From assembly GCA_045129695.1 (NCBI GenBank), contig JBGVJZ010000024.1, positions 16,099 to 80,098 of the forward strand: a DNA stretch of 64,000 nucleotides, in the 5' to 3' direction. Each line of letters starts with the position of its first letter. The first letter of the stretch is position 1. The translations under genes and the position numbers were made by a program. The notes beneath the pieces were generated by a model. That model saw nothing but the letters and a program-made list of their open reading frames with translations. It was not told the origin of the DNA and made no database searches. This DNA is from Eshraghiella sp045129695 (GTDB lineage Bacteria; Bacillota; Clostridia; Lachnospirales; Lachnospiraceae). This document shows, in pieces, positions 15,546-24,249 of this stretch.

Positions 15546-16685
15546 ATGTTCCGACATATATATTTATATCGTTTAAAAGCCTTTATGAGAGAAAAAGAAG
15601 AAATTTTCTGGAGTCTTCTTTTCCCACTTATACTCGGATTGTGCTTTGTGGTTGGATTTTCAGGTGTTAATGATAAGGCATATACATTTCATTCCATTCC
15701 GGTTGCAATTGTATACGAACGGGAGAACGAAACCTTTGAAACCACCATTAAAAGCATTTCTGAAGATGATTCACAGGGAGAACCATTCTTAACAGTGACA
15801 AATACCGATTATGATGAGGCAAAAAAGCTTCTCACTGACAAAAAAGTTGATGGAATCATTGTTGTAGACGATGAAATTTCATTACTGGTAAATAAAAGTG
15901 ACATTAATCAGACTGCTCTTCAGAGTTTTATTAATCAGTATATTCAGCAGGCTTCCATGTTTGAGACTGTCGCCGCAAGTAATCCTGCTGCCCTTGAAAC
16001 GCTTATAGAAGAATTGGACAACAATATCTCCTTCATTAAAGAGGAGACTTTTACTGAAGACAGAATGGACCCAATGGCAACATATTATTTTTCGCTGATT
16101 GCTTTTACCGCACTCTGCGGCGGTTTCTTCGGCCTTACATGCGCAAGACAGCTCAAGGCAACTTCAACAGCACAGGGAATGCGTAAAACAATAAGCTCCG
16201 TTCCAAGATGGAAATTTCTTACGGCTGAATTTCTTGCTACTTATACAATACATCTTATAATCATGCTTATTGTAATTTTGGTTATGGTATTTGTATATGG
16301 TATTAATTTGGGCAACAAAGTGGGCTATGTCGCACTTACGGGTGCTGTAGGTTCGTTATCCGGTATATCCGTCGGTCTGTTTATCGGCTCACTGCCTCGT
16401 ATCAAAGAAGCAATGCAGGTAACTCTTTTCATTGCCTACTCCCTTGGGTCCTCATTCCTTGCGGGACTTATGGTTGCGGATATGAAGATGATTATTGAAA
16501 AATCAGTACCGATTATTAACCGAATCAATCCTGCAACGCTGATTTCAGATGCCTTATACTCATTAACTATTTATGACACTTACGAAAGATTTTTTACAAA
16601 TATTATTACACTTGCAATTATAGCAGTTGTATTTTTGATTGCATCAATTTTTATGACAAGGAGGGAAAGCCATGCAAGTATTTAA
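15546..16685 (+). CDS. ABC-2 type permease, subunit 1
   Basis: 379 residues. One helix near the N-terminus (IFWSLLFPLILGLCFVVGF), a ~180-residue soluble extracellular domain, then five to six helices, the YhgE/DrrB-like ABC-2 layout. It begins 11 bp after the ATPase gene with AGGAGG and ends inside the start of the second permease gene. The big outer domain suggests extrusion of a bulky or membrane-embedded substrate. Confidence 0.88.
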   Translation: MFRHIYLYRLKAFMREKEEIFWSLLFPLILGLCFVVGFSGVNDKAYTFHSIPVAIVYERENETFETTIKSISEDDSQGEPFLTVTNTDYDEAKKLLTDKKVDGIIVVDDEISLLVNKSDINQTALQSFINQYIQQASMFETVAASNPAALETLIEELDNNISFIKEETFTEDRMDPMATYYFSLIAFTALCGGFFGLTCARQLKATSTAQGMRKTISSVPRWKFLTAEFLATYTIHLIIMLIVILVMVFVYGINLGNKVGYVALTGAVGSLSGISVGLFIGSLPRIKEAMQVTLFIAYSLGSSFLAGLMVADMKMIIEKSVPIINRINPATLISDALYSLTIYDTYERFFTNIITLAIIAVVFLIASIFMTRRESHASI

Positions 16686-17832
16686 GACTTTTTTCAAAAT
16701 ATCATTGCGTTTTCTTCCATCAACAATTATCTATGTAATAATTTTTGGAGTACTGTCAATGATTCTCCCAAATACAGTACAAAACAGCAGTTCGCAGACC
16801 TTTACCGCGACCAGGCTTAAAATAGCTGTTATTGATAATGATAATTCAACCTTAAGCAAGGGATTATATGACTACCTTGACGAGACTCATACAATTGTGG
16901 ATATTGGTGCTGACGAAGAAAAATGGAGGGACGAACTTTTCTTCCGTAATGTTTTATATATCCTTGTTATCAACGAGGGCATGGAAGAAAATATCGAATC
17001 CGAAAAATACGAGAATTTAATAACCGCTTATGAAGACCCTGCCTCTAATTCATCATACATTGTTGAATCACAGGTAAACACATATCTTAATACTATTAAA
17101 GGATATATTGTTACCGGAATGACAACCGTAGATGCAGTTAATGAAACAGCTCATACAGTTGCTCTTTCCGCTGATGTTAATTATCTCAATGAAGAGAATA
17201 CACAGCCTAAGCCAACACCCGGAAGCTTTTATTTTACCTATATTCCATACATCATGCTGTGTATGTTAATTAACAGTCTTGGACCTATGTTAGTTATCTG
17301 GAACAGACCGGAAATCAAATCAAGAACCGCCATCTCAAGTCTGAGTCTTACCAAAAGAACTTCTGCACTTATGGGAGCAGCAGGAACATACTCAATCTTC
17401 CTTTTTGGAATACTTATTGCTTTTGCTGCAATTATGTATAAAGGTGAAATTTTTAATGAGAGAGGCGGATTATATTTATTAAACGCTTTTGCTTACCTGT
17501 TAGTAAGTGTGTCACTGACATTCCTTGTATCACAGCTTACCAGACATATAAATATGCTTAATATATTTTCCAATGTACTCGGTCTCTCCTCAGCATTTTT
17601 ATGTGGTGTTTTCATTAACAGAAGCCTTCTTCCGGATAAGGTTATCGCCTTTTCAAAATGTATGCCAACCTATTGGTATATTAATGTAACAGAGGAATTA
17701 AAATATTTTGACGGTAGCTTAAGCAGCAATGCCGTAGTAAGTATAGGAATCCAGTTATTATTTGCCGTAGCTTTTCTAGCAATATCACTTGCATTAATTA
17801 AAATAAAAGAACAGCGTACAAATCCGGCTTAA
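16672..17832 (+). CDS. ABC-2 type permease, subunit 2
   Basis: 386 residues, same architecture as the previous gene: one N-terminal helix (LPSTIIYVIIFGVLSMIL), an extracellular domain of about 170 residues (KLKIAVIDNDNSTLSKGL), then a helix bundle from about residue 190. It overlaps its partner by 14 bp and has AGGAGG, so the two are made together and probably form a heterodimeric channel with the ATPase. Confidence 0.88.
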   Translation: MQVFKTFFKISLRFLPSTIIYVIIFGVLSMILPNTVQNSSSQTFTATRLKIAVIDNDNSTLSKGLYDYLDETHTIVDIGADEEKWRDELFFRNVLYILVINEGMEENIESEKYENLITAYEDPASNSSYIVESQVNTYLNTIKGYIVTGMTTVDAVNETAHTVALSADVNYLNEENTQPKPTPGSFYFTYIPYIMLCMLINSLGPMLVIWNRPEIKSRTAISSLSLTKRTSALMGAAGTYSIFLFGILIAFAAIMYKGEIFNERGGLYLLNAFAYLLVSVSLTFLVSQLTRHINMLNIFSNVLGLSSAFLCGVFINRSLLPDKVIAFSKCMPTYWYINVTEELKYFDGSLSSNAVVSIGIQLLFAVAFLAISLALIKIKEQRTNPA

Positions 17833-17838
17833 AAAAAC

Positions 17839-17867
17839 TTGCAGATTTTCCAATGACATACTATAGT
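17839..17867 (+). promoter_or_regulatory. Promoter of the DUF308 gene
   Basis: TTGCAG (17839-17844), 17 bp, TATAGT (17862-17867). Confidence 0.55.
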
Positions 17868-17870
17868 ATT

Positions 17871-17904
17871 ATTAACAATGTTATCCTCTGATGGCATTGT
17901 TAAT
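17871..17904 (+). promoter_or_regulatory. Inverted repeat in the DUF308 leader
   Basis: ATTAACAATG and CATTGTTAAT are perfect 10-bp arms around 14 nt, starting right at the predicted transcription start. It could be an operator or a 5' stabilising stem. Confidence 0.4.
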
Positions 17905-17925
17905 ATGCTTTATAGGAGGATTTAT

Positions 17926-18486
17926 ATGAAATCATTAAAAGAGAGTCTCAGCGGATATTTTTTATGTCTCGTAGAAATTATTGTAGGCGTATTGCTATTA
18001 ATCAATCCTTTGGGATTCACCTCTACGATTGTTGTAGGTGTCGGATGTGCATTAATTATTCTCGGAATTGTATGCATTATTAATTATTTTAGAACAGAGG
18101 TTAATGAAGCTTCTGCGAAGCAGTTACTTCTCAAGGGTCTTATCTCATTACTTGCCGGCGGATTCTGTACAATACGTTCAAGATGGATAGTTGCTACTTT
18201 TACCATACTTACAATAATTTACGGAATGGTAATTCTTGTCTCAGGACTCAGTAAGATTCAGAAGATGGTTGATATGCTTCGTTTGAAGAATAACAAATGG
18301 TTCATCCCCGCAATCGGTGCCTTAATATCAATTATCTGCGGCGTTGTAATTCTTATGAGACCATTTGCCACTACTGCAATACTCTGGATATTCACAGGAA
18401 TCACATTGATTGTCGAAGCAGTTATTGATTTCGTTACGATTGTTGTTAATAATAAGAAGAAAGATAATACCGAAAGCGGTATGTAG
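17926..18486 (+). CDS. HdeD/DUF308-family membrane protein
   Basis: 186 residues with six membrane segments in three pairs (for example YFLCLVEIIVGVLLLINPLGF and ALISIICGVVILMRPFATTA), the repeated GxxxLxxP pattern of the HdeD/DUF308 family. HdeD is linked to acid resistance in Escherichia coli, but the role in Clostridia is unknown. Start at 17926 with AGGAGG; an upstream in-frame codon at 17878 lacks a site. It has its own promoter and terminator. Confidence 0.82.
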   Translation: MKSLKESLSGYFLCLVEIIVGVLLLINPLGFTSTIVVGVGCALIILGIVCIINYFRTEVNEASAKQLLLKGLISLLAGGFCTIRSRWIVATFTILTIIYGMVILVSGLSKIQKMVDMLRLKNNKWFIPAIGALISIICGVVILMRPFATTAILWIFTGITLIVEAVIDFVTIVVNNKKKDNTESGM

Positions 18487-18492
18487 AAATTT

Positions 18493-18536
18493 AAAACTGT
18501 TGCCCCGGTAGATTATTCTACTGAAGCAACAGTTTT
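18493..18536. terminator. Bidirectional terminator
   Basis: AAAACTGTTGC (18493-18503) and GCAACAGTTTT (18526-18536) are perfect 11-bp arms between convergent genes, A/T-tailed on both sides. Confidence 0.85.
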
Positions 18537-18966
18537 ATTCTATGTTTGTAATATTATTTTTCTTATTGTAAATCAGATTTGCAACTGAACAAATAACTGC
18601 CATAAAGCAATATACTATAAATGTGATAAAAAACACCTTCACCTTAACATGCTCACACAAAATATATAAAGAGAACAAGCCAATTACAAATACTATAACA
18701 TTTATTGCCAATAGCAAGTATGTTTGCCACTTCTTATAATTATCTGTAACTACATGGAACAAATATGTTATAGGTAAAATAGTAAGAATCCACACTGCAA
18801 TTTCTCGATATATTTTAAGACGAAAAAAGTTAATATTAATTGTATCACTTGGATATAATTTCTTAATTCCCCAATAGCTATAACAACGATATGTGATTAG
18901 TGATACACCTAACACCAAAACCACTATGATAATAGTGCTAATAATGTGCGACTTTATTTTTTTCAT
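18535..18966 (-). CDS. Hypothetical four-helix membrane protein
   Basis: 143 residues, four predicted membrane helices: residues 7-27 (SHIISTIIIVVLVLGVSLI), then one around EIAVWILTILPITYLF, one around YLLLAINVIVFVIGLF and one around VFFITFIVYCFMAVIC. I recognise no family. Its start overlaps the stop of the CarD-type gene by 4 bp (ATGA), so it is translationally coupled to that regulator. Confidence 0.7.
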   Translation of the reverse strand: MKKIKSHIISTIIIVVLVLGVSLITYRCYSYWGIKKLYPSDTININFFRLKIYREIAVWILTILPITYLFHVVTDNYKKWQTYLLLAINVIVFVIGLFSLYILCEHVKVKVFFITFIVYCFMAVICSVANLIYNKKNNITNIE

Positions 18967-19481
18967 ACATTCTGACCCTTATATAGTTCAATTCTATCAG
19001 TTATAAATTCCTCAACCTCCGACGGTTCCTTATCCAGAGCAAAGCCAAGCTCACTGTACAAATGTTCAACCGCCATCTTATAATATCTGTCATCCGTTGC
19101 AGTAATCTTCTTGCCCTGTGCAATTCGTTCCTGTTTGCGCAGATAGATAGTCTTAATAATAGTAATCCAGCTTGCGCAGTCACTTCTCCTTGCAAGCTCC
19201 TTATACTTCTCTTCGCGCAGTTTATCGTTATCCACTTCCAATAATCCTATTTCAGTAATATTGTCGATTAACTGAAGTGCCTCATCCTTACTGATAACCT
19301 CTCTGAGAACAACCTTTGTATTGTCTACAGGGAGATAATCCCTGCTGCCCTGTTCACGTATGGGAGACATCACGTAATATTGTCGTTCTGCATTAGCCCC
19401 CGGTATATCTAAGGTCGTAACATCCTCTATTTTACAAATACCCGTATTACCATATACCACATAGGTTCCAATTTCGAACAT
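18963..19481 (-). CDS. CarD/CdnL-family transcription regulator
   Basis: 172 residues. The N-terminal RNA-polymerase-interaction domain begins MFEIGTYVVYGNTGICKIEDV, with YYVMSPI and a KVVLREVIS strand; a helical C-terminal domain follows (LARRSDCASWITIIKTIYLRKQERI). CarD proteins bind the RNA polymerase beta subunit and stabilise open complexes. Start set at 19481 behind AAAGGATGG. A hypothetical membrane protein follows in the same operon, an unusual pairing. Confidence 0.88.
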   Translation of the reverse strand: MFEIGTYVVYGNTGICKIEDVTTLDIPGANAERQYYVMSPIREQGSRDYLPVDNTKVVLREVISKDEALQLIDNITEIGLLEVDNDKLREEKYKELARRSDCASWITIIKTIYLRKQERIAQGKKITATDDRYYKMAVEHLYSELGFALDKEPSEVEEFITDRIELYKGQNV

Positions 19482-19530
19482 ATTATACCATCCTTTCACA
19501 ATTCCAGGATATTTCCTGCTATACAATAAA

Positions 19531-19572
19531 CGTGTGGCACACCACAAGATTTACGCAGTCATAAGCCACACG
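19531..19572 (-). terminator. Hairpin between pnuC and the CarD gene
   Basis: CGTGTGGC and GCCACACG, 8-bp perfect arms, followed on the minus strand by TTTATTGT. It lies just downstream of the CarD promoter, so it is either the pnuC terminator or a stem in the CarD leader. Confidence 0.5.
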
Positions 19573-19582
19573 CTGTAAGATA

Positions 19583-19611
19583 ATTATAGCACTTTTTTAC
19601 CCAAAATGTAA
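19583..19611 (-). promoter_or_regulatory. Promoter of the CarD gene
   Basis: On the minus strand: TTACAT (19606-19611), 17 bp, extended -10 TGCTATAAT with TATAAT at 19583-19588. Confidence 0.6.
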
Positions 19612-19621
19612 GAATGAAATT

Positions 19622-20392
19622 TCAAGATTTTTCTTTTTTGTGTTCTTTAATATACTTAGTCCATTTAAGATATCCATAAGTGGTATTGGTCAGGTAACCG
19701 ACCTTGAGCACCAGCAGCACCCACTGTCCTGACAGTATATTAATTGCTGCCTCTAGCAGTGATGATATATACCAGGCAATCCATTGCTCCCTGAGTCTTA
19801 ACAGAATAAATACACCATTTGCAATACCGACGGCACTCACGCAGGCATCCATATAACAGATTATAATCTCTATGTTACGGTTTTTAATAAAATCCCCGCC
19901 TAAATCCAATGTTGTCAGGAAATATCCGACACCTATTGTCCATAATATAATTCCGACAATTACCAAAACCTCCTGAAGTCCGGTCAGTGTTCTGACCTCA
20001 GTCACTTCCTCTTCCTTCTTATCCGGATGTCTGTGCCAGTTAATAAAACTGATAATATCAATCGGCAGCCAGAAGAAAAGAGTCGTTGCCATCGTTGCAA
20101 AACGATATGCCAGCACTATACAGATTGCAATTTCCGTGAGCTCTACAAAAACCGATACAATAAAATTCCATTTGCTCTGCTTGGAAATCAGCAGCTCACA
20201 TGAGATATTCAACAGCGTATCCAACAGATACAGCACCATTATGACTGCACCCTTGACTCCGTTGGCATCCTCCTCCGGAAAAATAAATGCAAATATAAAT
20301 GCCAGTACCGTAATGCCAAAAAACCAGATTTTCTCATAAGTTGTAAAGTAATTCCAGATTTTTTTAAATTTGTTTTCTTTTGCCTGTGTCAT
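19622..20392 (-). CDS. pnuC: PnuC-type nicotinamide riboside transporter
   Basis: 256 residues with seven to eight membrane helices. PnuC signatures are WLPIDIISFINWHRH in the middle, LREQWIAWYI and LKVGYLTNTTYGYLKW near the C-terminus; the Trp and Asn residues line the substrate path in known PnuC structures. It lets nicotinamide riboside or a related precursor into the cell. It follows nadA by 24 bp in one operon, so de novo synthesis and uptake of NAD precursors are expressed together, probably under NiaR. Confidence 0.85.
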   Translation of the reverse strand: MTQAKENKFKKIWNYFTTYEKIWFFGITVLAFIFAFIFPEEDANGVKGAVIMVLYLLDTLLNISCELLISKQSKWNFIVSVFVELTEIAICIVLAYRFATMATTLFFWLPIDIISFINWHRHPDKKEEEVTEVRTLTGLQEVLVIVGIILWTIGVGYFLTTLDLGGDFIKNRNIEIIICYMDACVSAVGIANGVFILLRLREQWIAWYISSLLEAAINILSGQWVLLVLKVGYLTNTTYGYLKWTKYIKEHKKEKS

Positions 20393-20416
20393 TATAGATT
20401 CTCCCCTCTTAAATGT

Positions 20417-21337
20417 TTATTGTCCTAAAGTAATCATCGTATCAATGCATTTTCGTGCCTTGTCCATAATCTCCTGAGGAAGAATTATCTCCTCCCCGCC
20501 AATGCCTCTCACACAATTATATACATCAACCAATGTGGTAAGCTTCATATTTTTACATACGCAGTCTCTGGAAAGAGGATAAAATTTCTTATCAGGAAAT
20601 TCAAACTGAAGATGTGCAGCAATGCTGTTCTCTGTTCCGATTATAAATTCCTCCTCGCTACTGTTTCTGACATAATCCATAATTCCTGTAGTGCTTCCTA
20701 TATAATCCGCCTTATCACTAACCTCAGCAATACATTCAGGATGAACCAGAAGCTTTGCATTCGGATGCATGGATTTTGTCCTGTTAACATCCTCTGCACT
20801 CATCTGTGCATGAACAGGACAACCGCCTTTAAGAAATTTAAAATTCTTCTCCGGTATCTGCTTTGCAACCCAGCTTCCCAAATTACAGTCAGGAATAAAT
20901 AAAATATTCTTATTAGGAACATTTTTGATTATCTTAACAGCTGATGAAGATGTTACACACACATCACATACCGTCTTCAACTCAGAGGTGGTATTTATAT
21001 ATGCCGCTACAGTATAGTCAGGATATTCTTCCTTAATTTGGGAAATCATCTCTGCATCCATCTGCGATGCCATCGGACAGCCGGCCTGTGAATTTGACAG
21101 AATAACCTTCTTGTCCGGTGACAGGATTTTAACCGTCTCTGCCATGAAACGTACACCACACATAATAACTGTTTTCTGTGCTGCTTCTGCCGCTTTAAGG
21201 CTCAGACCATAAGAATCTCCTACATAATCCGCAACCTCAAGTATGTCATGACTCTGATAGGCATGTGCGAGAATGCATATATCATTTTCTTTCTTTAATC
21301 TAAGTATTTCTTCCTGTAATTTTGCCGTTGTAAACAT
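20417..21337 (-). CDS. nadA: Quinolinate synthase
   Basis: 306 residues. The start has LAHAYQSHDILEVADYVGDS, followed by MCGVRFMAE, SNSQAGCPMA, GGCPVHAQMS, HPECIAEV and SRDCVCKNMK. The conserved cysteines that hold the [4Fe-4S] cluster are in the MCGV, GGCPVH and VCKNM motifs. It condenses iminoaspartate with dihydroxyacetone phosphate to quinolinate. It is divergent from nadB, which makes iminoaspartate. Confidence 0.95.
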   Translation of the reverse strand: MFTTAKLQEEILRLKKENDICILAHAYQSHDILEVADYVGDSYGLSLKAAEAAQKTVIMCGVRFMAETVKILSPDKKVILSNSQAGCPMASQMDAEMISQIKEEYPDYTVAAYINTTSELKTVCDVCVTSSSAVKIIKNVPNKNILFIPDCNLGSWVAKQIPEKNFKFLKGGCPVHAQMSAEDVNRTKSMHPNAKLLVHPECIAEVSDKADYIGSTTGIMDYVRNSSEEEFIIGTENSIAAHLQFEFPDKKFYPLSRDCVCKNMKLTTLVDVYNCVRGIGGEEIILPQEIMDKARKCIDTMITLGQ

Positions 21338-21375
21338 ATAAAAACCTCTTTTATATTAAAAAATTATTCTTTGAA

Positions 21376-21408
21376 ATTATATTAAAGGTCAGGTTCAGTG
21401 TCAAGACA
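21376..21408 (-). promoter_or_regulatory. nadA promoter with candidate NiaR site
   Basis: Minus strand: TTGACA (21399-21404), 17 bp, TATAAT (21376-21381), a full consensus promoter. The motif TGTCTTGACAC (21398-21408) covers the -35 and is nearly repeated at the divergent nadB promoter. Confidence 0.75.
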
Positions 21409-21443
21409 ATCAAAACAAAAACTTTACACTTTTATTGAACAGG

Positions 21444-21476
21444 TGTCTTGTCACATGACAATTTAGGTGCTATAAT
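21444..21476 (+). promoter_or_regulatory. nadB promoter with candidate NiaR site
   Basis: TTGTCA (21448-21453), 17 bp, extended -10 TGCTATAAT (TATAAT at 21471-21476). TGTCTTGTCAC (21444-21454) and the palindrome TTGTCA-CA-TGACAA (21448-21461) overlap the -35. The niaR gene is the last gene of this operon. Confidence 0.75.
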
Positions 21477-21511
21477 AACCCGCAAACGATTAATCAAGAG
21501 AGATATTACAG

Positions 21512-22792
21512 ATGAAAACAGATGTTTTAATAGCGGGATGCGGATGTTCAGGTCTATACTGTGCACTTTGGCTTCCGAGGAACAGGCATATAACGATAAT
21601 TACCAAATCCGACCTTGAATCAAGCGATTCATTTCTTGCTCAGGGCGGAATGTGCATGCTTAAGGATGAGTCCGATTATGACAGTTATTTTGAAGATACA
21701 ATGAAAGCAGGTCATTATGAAAATGACCCTGTTTCCGTCGATATAATGATTCGTTCCTCACAGGATACGGTTAGTGACCTTCTCTCCTATGGTGTGGATT
21801 TCGCAAGGGAAGCTGACGGCGAATTATCCTATACCAAGGAAGGGGCACATTCAGAGAAAAGAATTATATTCCATAAGGATATTACCGGCAAAGAAATCAC
21901 AAGAAAGCTTTTAGAGCAGGTCAAAAAGCTTCCTAATGTAACAATCCTTACTTACACTACATTATTAGATATCATAAGCGACAATAATATTTGTTATGGT
22001 GGAATTGTAAGGAATAGTTCAGGTGAAACTGACATAATATATGCAGGCTATACAATCCTTGCAACCGGCGGAATCGGTGGCTTGTACAAGCACTCCACCA
22101 ATTTCAGACATCTTACCGGTGATGCTTTGGCAATAGCTTTGAAACATAATATTGAGCTTAAGGATATCAACTATGTTCAGATTCACCCTACAACTCTTTT
22201 TTCTGAAAAAGAGGAGGACAGACGATTTCTTATATCCGAATCGGTACGAGGTGAAGGTGCACGCCTGTATGATAAAAACATGGAGCGTTTTGTTGATGAG
22301 CTTTTACCCAGAGATTTACTTACAGCCGAGATTCGCAGCCGTATGGAAAAAGATGGTACCAACCATGTATGGGAGGATTTGAGGACAATTCCTTCTGATG
22401 AGCTTAAATCACATTTTCCAAATATTGTTGAACACTGTCACAATCAGGGTTATGATGTTTCCAGAGAATGTATTCCCGTAGTTCCCGCCCAACACTATTT
22501 TATGGGTGGAATACGTGTTAACCATGAGAGCCATACATCAATGGAGCAGTTATATGCAATCGGTGAAACTGCCTGCAACGGTGTGCATGGCAAAAATCGT
22601 CTGGCAAGTAATTCGCTTCTTGAGAGTCTTGTTTTTGCCAAACGGGCTGCTAAGGATATTTCATCACATTGGAATACACTTACACCACCTGATACCGATA
22701 TTCCACTTGAAGAATATTCGGATTACAAAAAGCTCTCCTCCCAATACATGCAGAGTGTTCGCGATGCTATTAATAAATACAATACAAAATAA
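21512..22792 (+). CDS. nadB: L-aspartate oxidase (short form)
   Basis: 426 residues. FAD-binding start DVLIAGCGCSGLYCALWL, then LAQGGMCM, GGIGGLYKHSTN, the active-site region ISESVRGEGARLYD and RDLLTAEI, HYFMGGIRVN, and a C-terminal FAD motif GETACNGVHGKNRLASNSLLE. It oxidises L-aspartate to iminoaspartate. It is about 110 residues shorter than the Escherichia coli enzyme and lacks the C-terminal helical domain, which I take as normal for clostridial NadB. First gene of nadB-nadC-niaR. Confidence 0.93.
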   Translation: MKTDVLIAGCGCSGLYCALWLPRNRHITIITKSDLESSDSFLAQGGMCMLKDESDYDSYFEDTMKAGHYENDPVSVDIMIRSSQDTVSDLLSYGVDFAREADGELSYTKEGAHSEKRIIFHKDITGKEITRKLLEQVKKLPNVTILTYTTLLDIISDNNICYGGIVRNSSGETDIIYAGYTILATGGIGGLYKHSTNFRHLTGDALAIALKHNIELKDINYVQIHPTTLFSEKEEDRRFLISESVRGEGARLYDKNMERFVDELLPRDLLTAEIRSRMEKDGTNHVWEDLRTIPSDELKSHFPNIVEHCHNQGYDVSRECIPVVPAQHYFMGGIRVNHESHTSMEQLYAIGETACNGVHGKNRLASNSLLESLVFAKRAAKDISSHWNTLTPPDTDIPLEEYSDYKKLSSQYMQSVRDAINKYNTK

Positions 22793-22811
22793 AATGAAAG
22801 AGGTATTTGCA

Positions 22812-23666
22812 ATGTACGATAATGCAACTTTAAAATTAAATGTTGACCCATTAATTCTCAATGCTCTTCGTGAGGACATCACGAGTGAGGACGTATCCAC
22901 CAACAGCGTTATGCCACACTCACAGGCAGGCGTTGTTGACTTAATCTGTAAACAGGACGGGATCATCTGCGGGCTTCAGGTTTTTGAACGTGTATTTACA
23001 CTTCTTGATGATAAGACCAATGTTGAATTCTATGTTCAGGATGGTGACAAGGTTACCAATGGACAGCTTCTTGCAAAAGTATATGGTGATATAAAAATTC
23101 TTCTCAGCGGAGAGAGAACCGCTCTTAACTATCTTCAGAGAATGAGCGGAATTGCTACATATACCAACTCAGTAGCAAGTCTTCTTACAGGTACCGGAAT
23201 CAGACTTCTTGATACCAGAAAGACCTCGCCGAACAACAGAATATTTGAAAAATATTCCGTTAGGGTCGGGGGCGGCAATAACCACAGATACAACCTCTCA
23301 GACGGTGTACTTCTCAAGGACAACCACATCGGAGCAGCCGGCGGCGTTAAAGAAGCTGTCACAATGGCTAAAGCATATGCACCTTTTGTACGTAAAATTG
23401 AGGTTGAGGTTGAGAATTACGAAATGGTTGTAGACGCTGTTGAAGCCGGTGCCAACATCATTATGTTAGATAATATGAGCCACGAGGAAATGCGACACGC
23501 AATTGATTATATTGATGGCAGGGCAGAAGTTGAAGTCTCCGGAAATGTTACAAAAGAAAATATTGCAGCGTTAACAGACCTTGGTGTAGACTATATCTCA
23601 AGTGGTGCATTAACACATTCAGCACCAATATTGGATTTGTCGTTGAAAAACCTGCATATGGTTTAA
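22812..23666 (+). CDS. nadC: Nicotinate-nucleotide pyrophosphorylase
   Basis: 284 residues. Motifs: EDITSEDVSTN near the start, LLSGERTALNYLQRMSGIAT, the phosphoribosyl-binding DTRKTSPNNRIFEKYSVRVG, NHRYNLSDGVLLKDNHIG and VEVENYEMVVDAVEAGANI. It converts quinolinate and PRPP to nicotinate mononucleotide. Start chosen at 22812, 19 bp after nadB, with AGAGG; the open frame extends upstream through nadB but is not real there. Confidence 0.95.
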   Translation: MYDNATLKLNVDPLILNALREDITSEDVSTNSVMPHSQAGVVDLICKQDGIICGLQVFERVFTLLDDKTNVEFYVQDGDKVTNGQLLAKVYGDIKILLSGERTALNYLQRMSGIATYTNSVASLLTGTGIRLLDTRKTSPNNRIFEKYSVRVGGGNNHRYNLSDGVLLKDNHIGAAGGVKEAVTMAKAYAPFVRKIEVEVENYEMVVDAVEAGANIIMLDNMSHEEMRHAIDYIDGRAEVEVSGNVTKENIAALTDLGVDYISSGALTHSAPILDLSLKNLHMV

Positions 23667-23691
23667 GCGATTTTTCAGAAAGGATCCACTT

Positions 23692-24231
23692 ATGAACGGT
23701 AAATCAAGAAGAGAACAGATTATCCATATATTAACCAACGCCCATGAACCGGTATCAGGCACCGGACTTGCAAAGCAGTTAGGTGTAAGCCGTCAGGTTA
23801 TTGTTCAGGACATGGCACTTATTCGTGCAAACGGCTATGAAGTTCTCTCAACCACTAAAGGCTACGTAATCACCGGAACGCATCCACATTCACGGGTTTT
23901 CAAGCTCATTCATTCCAACGAAGAGGTAATGGATGAGCTGAATATGATTGTGGATTTGGGCGGAATCGTACAGGACATATTTGTATATCATAAGGTTTAC
24001 GGGGTTCTGCGTGCGGATATGAATATCAAATCCCGTCGTGATGTGCAGAACTTTCTTGATAAAATAGCTTCCGGAAAATCCTCACTTCTTATGAATACCA
24101 CCTCAGGTTATCACTATCACACCATAATCGCTGAGGATGAGGAAACATTGGATGCCATATTTGAAATCCTGAACAAGCGTGGTTTCCTTGCTCCTTTGCA
24201 GGATTACGAGCCTGTGAATTTTTGGGAATAA
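23692..24231 (+). CDS. niaR: NiaR-type NAD biosynthesis repressor
   Basis: 179 residues. N-terminal helix-turn-helix (SRREQIIHILTNAHEPVSGTGLAKQLGVSRQVIVQD), then the 3H domain named for its three conserved histidines (HSRVF, VYHKVYG, YHYHTI). In Gram-positives NiaR (YrxA) represses NAD synthesis and niacin uptake genes with nicotinate as corepressor. It closes the nadBC operon and probably controls both this operon and nadA-pnuC through the shared motif over their -35 boxes. Confidence 0.92.
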   Translation: MNGKSRREQIIHILTNAHEPVSGTGLAKQLGVSRQVIVQDMALIRANGYEVLSTTKGYVITGTHPHSRVFKLIHSNEEVMDELNMIVDLGGIVQDIFVYHKVYGVLRADMNIKSRRDVQNFLDKIASGKSSLLMNTTSGYHYHTIIAEDEETLDAIFEILNKRGFLAPLQDYEPVNFWE

Positions 24232-24249
24232 AGCACGCTTATATATTCT

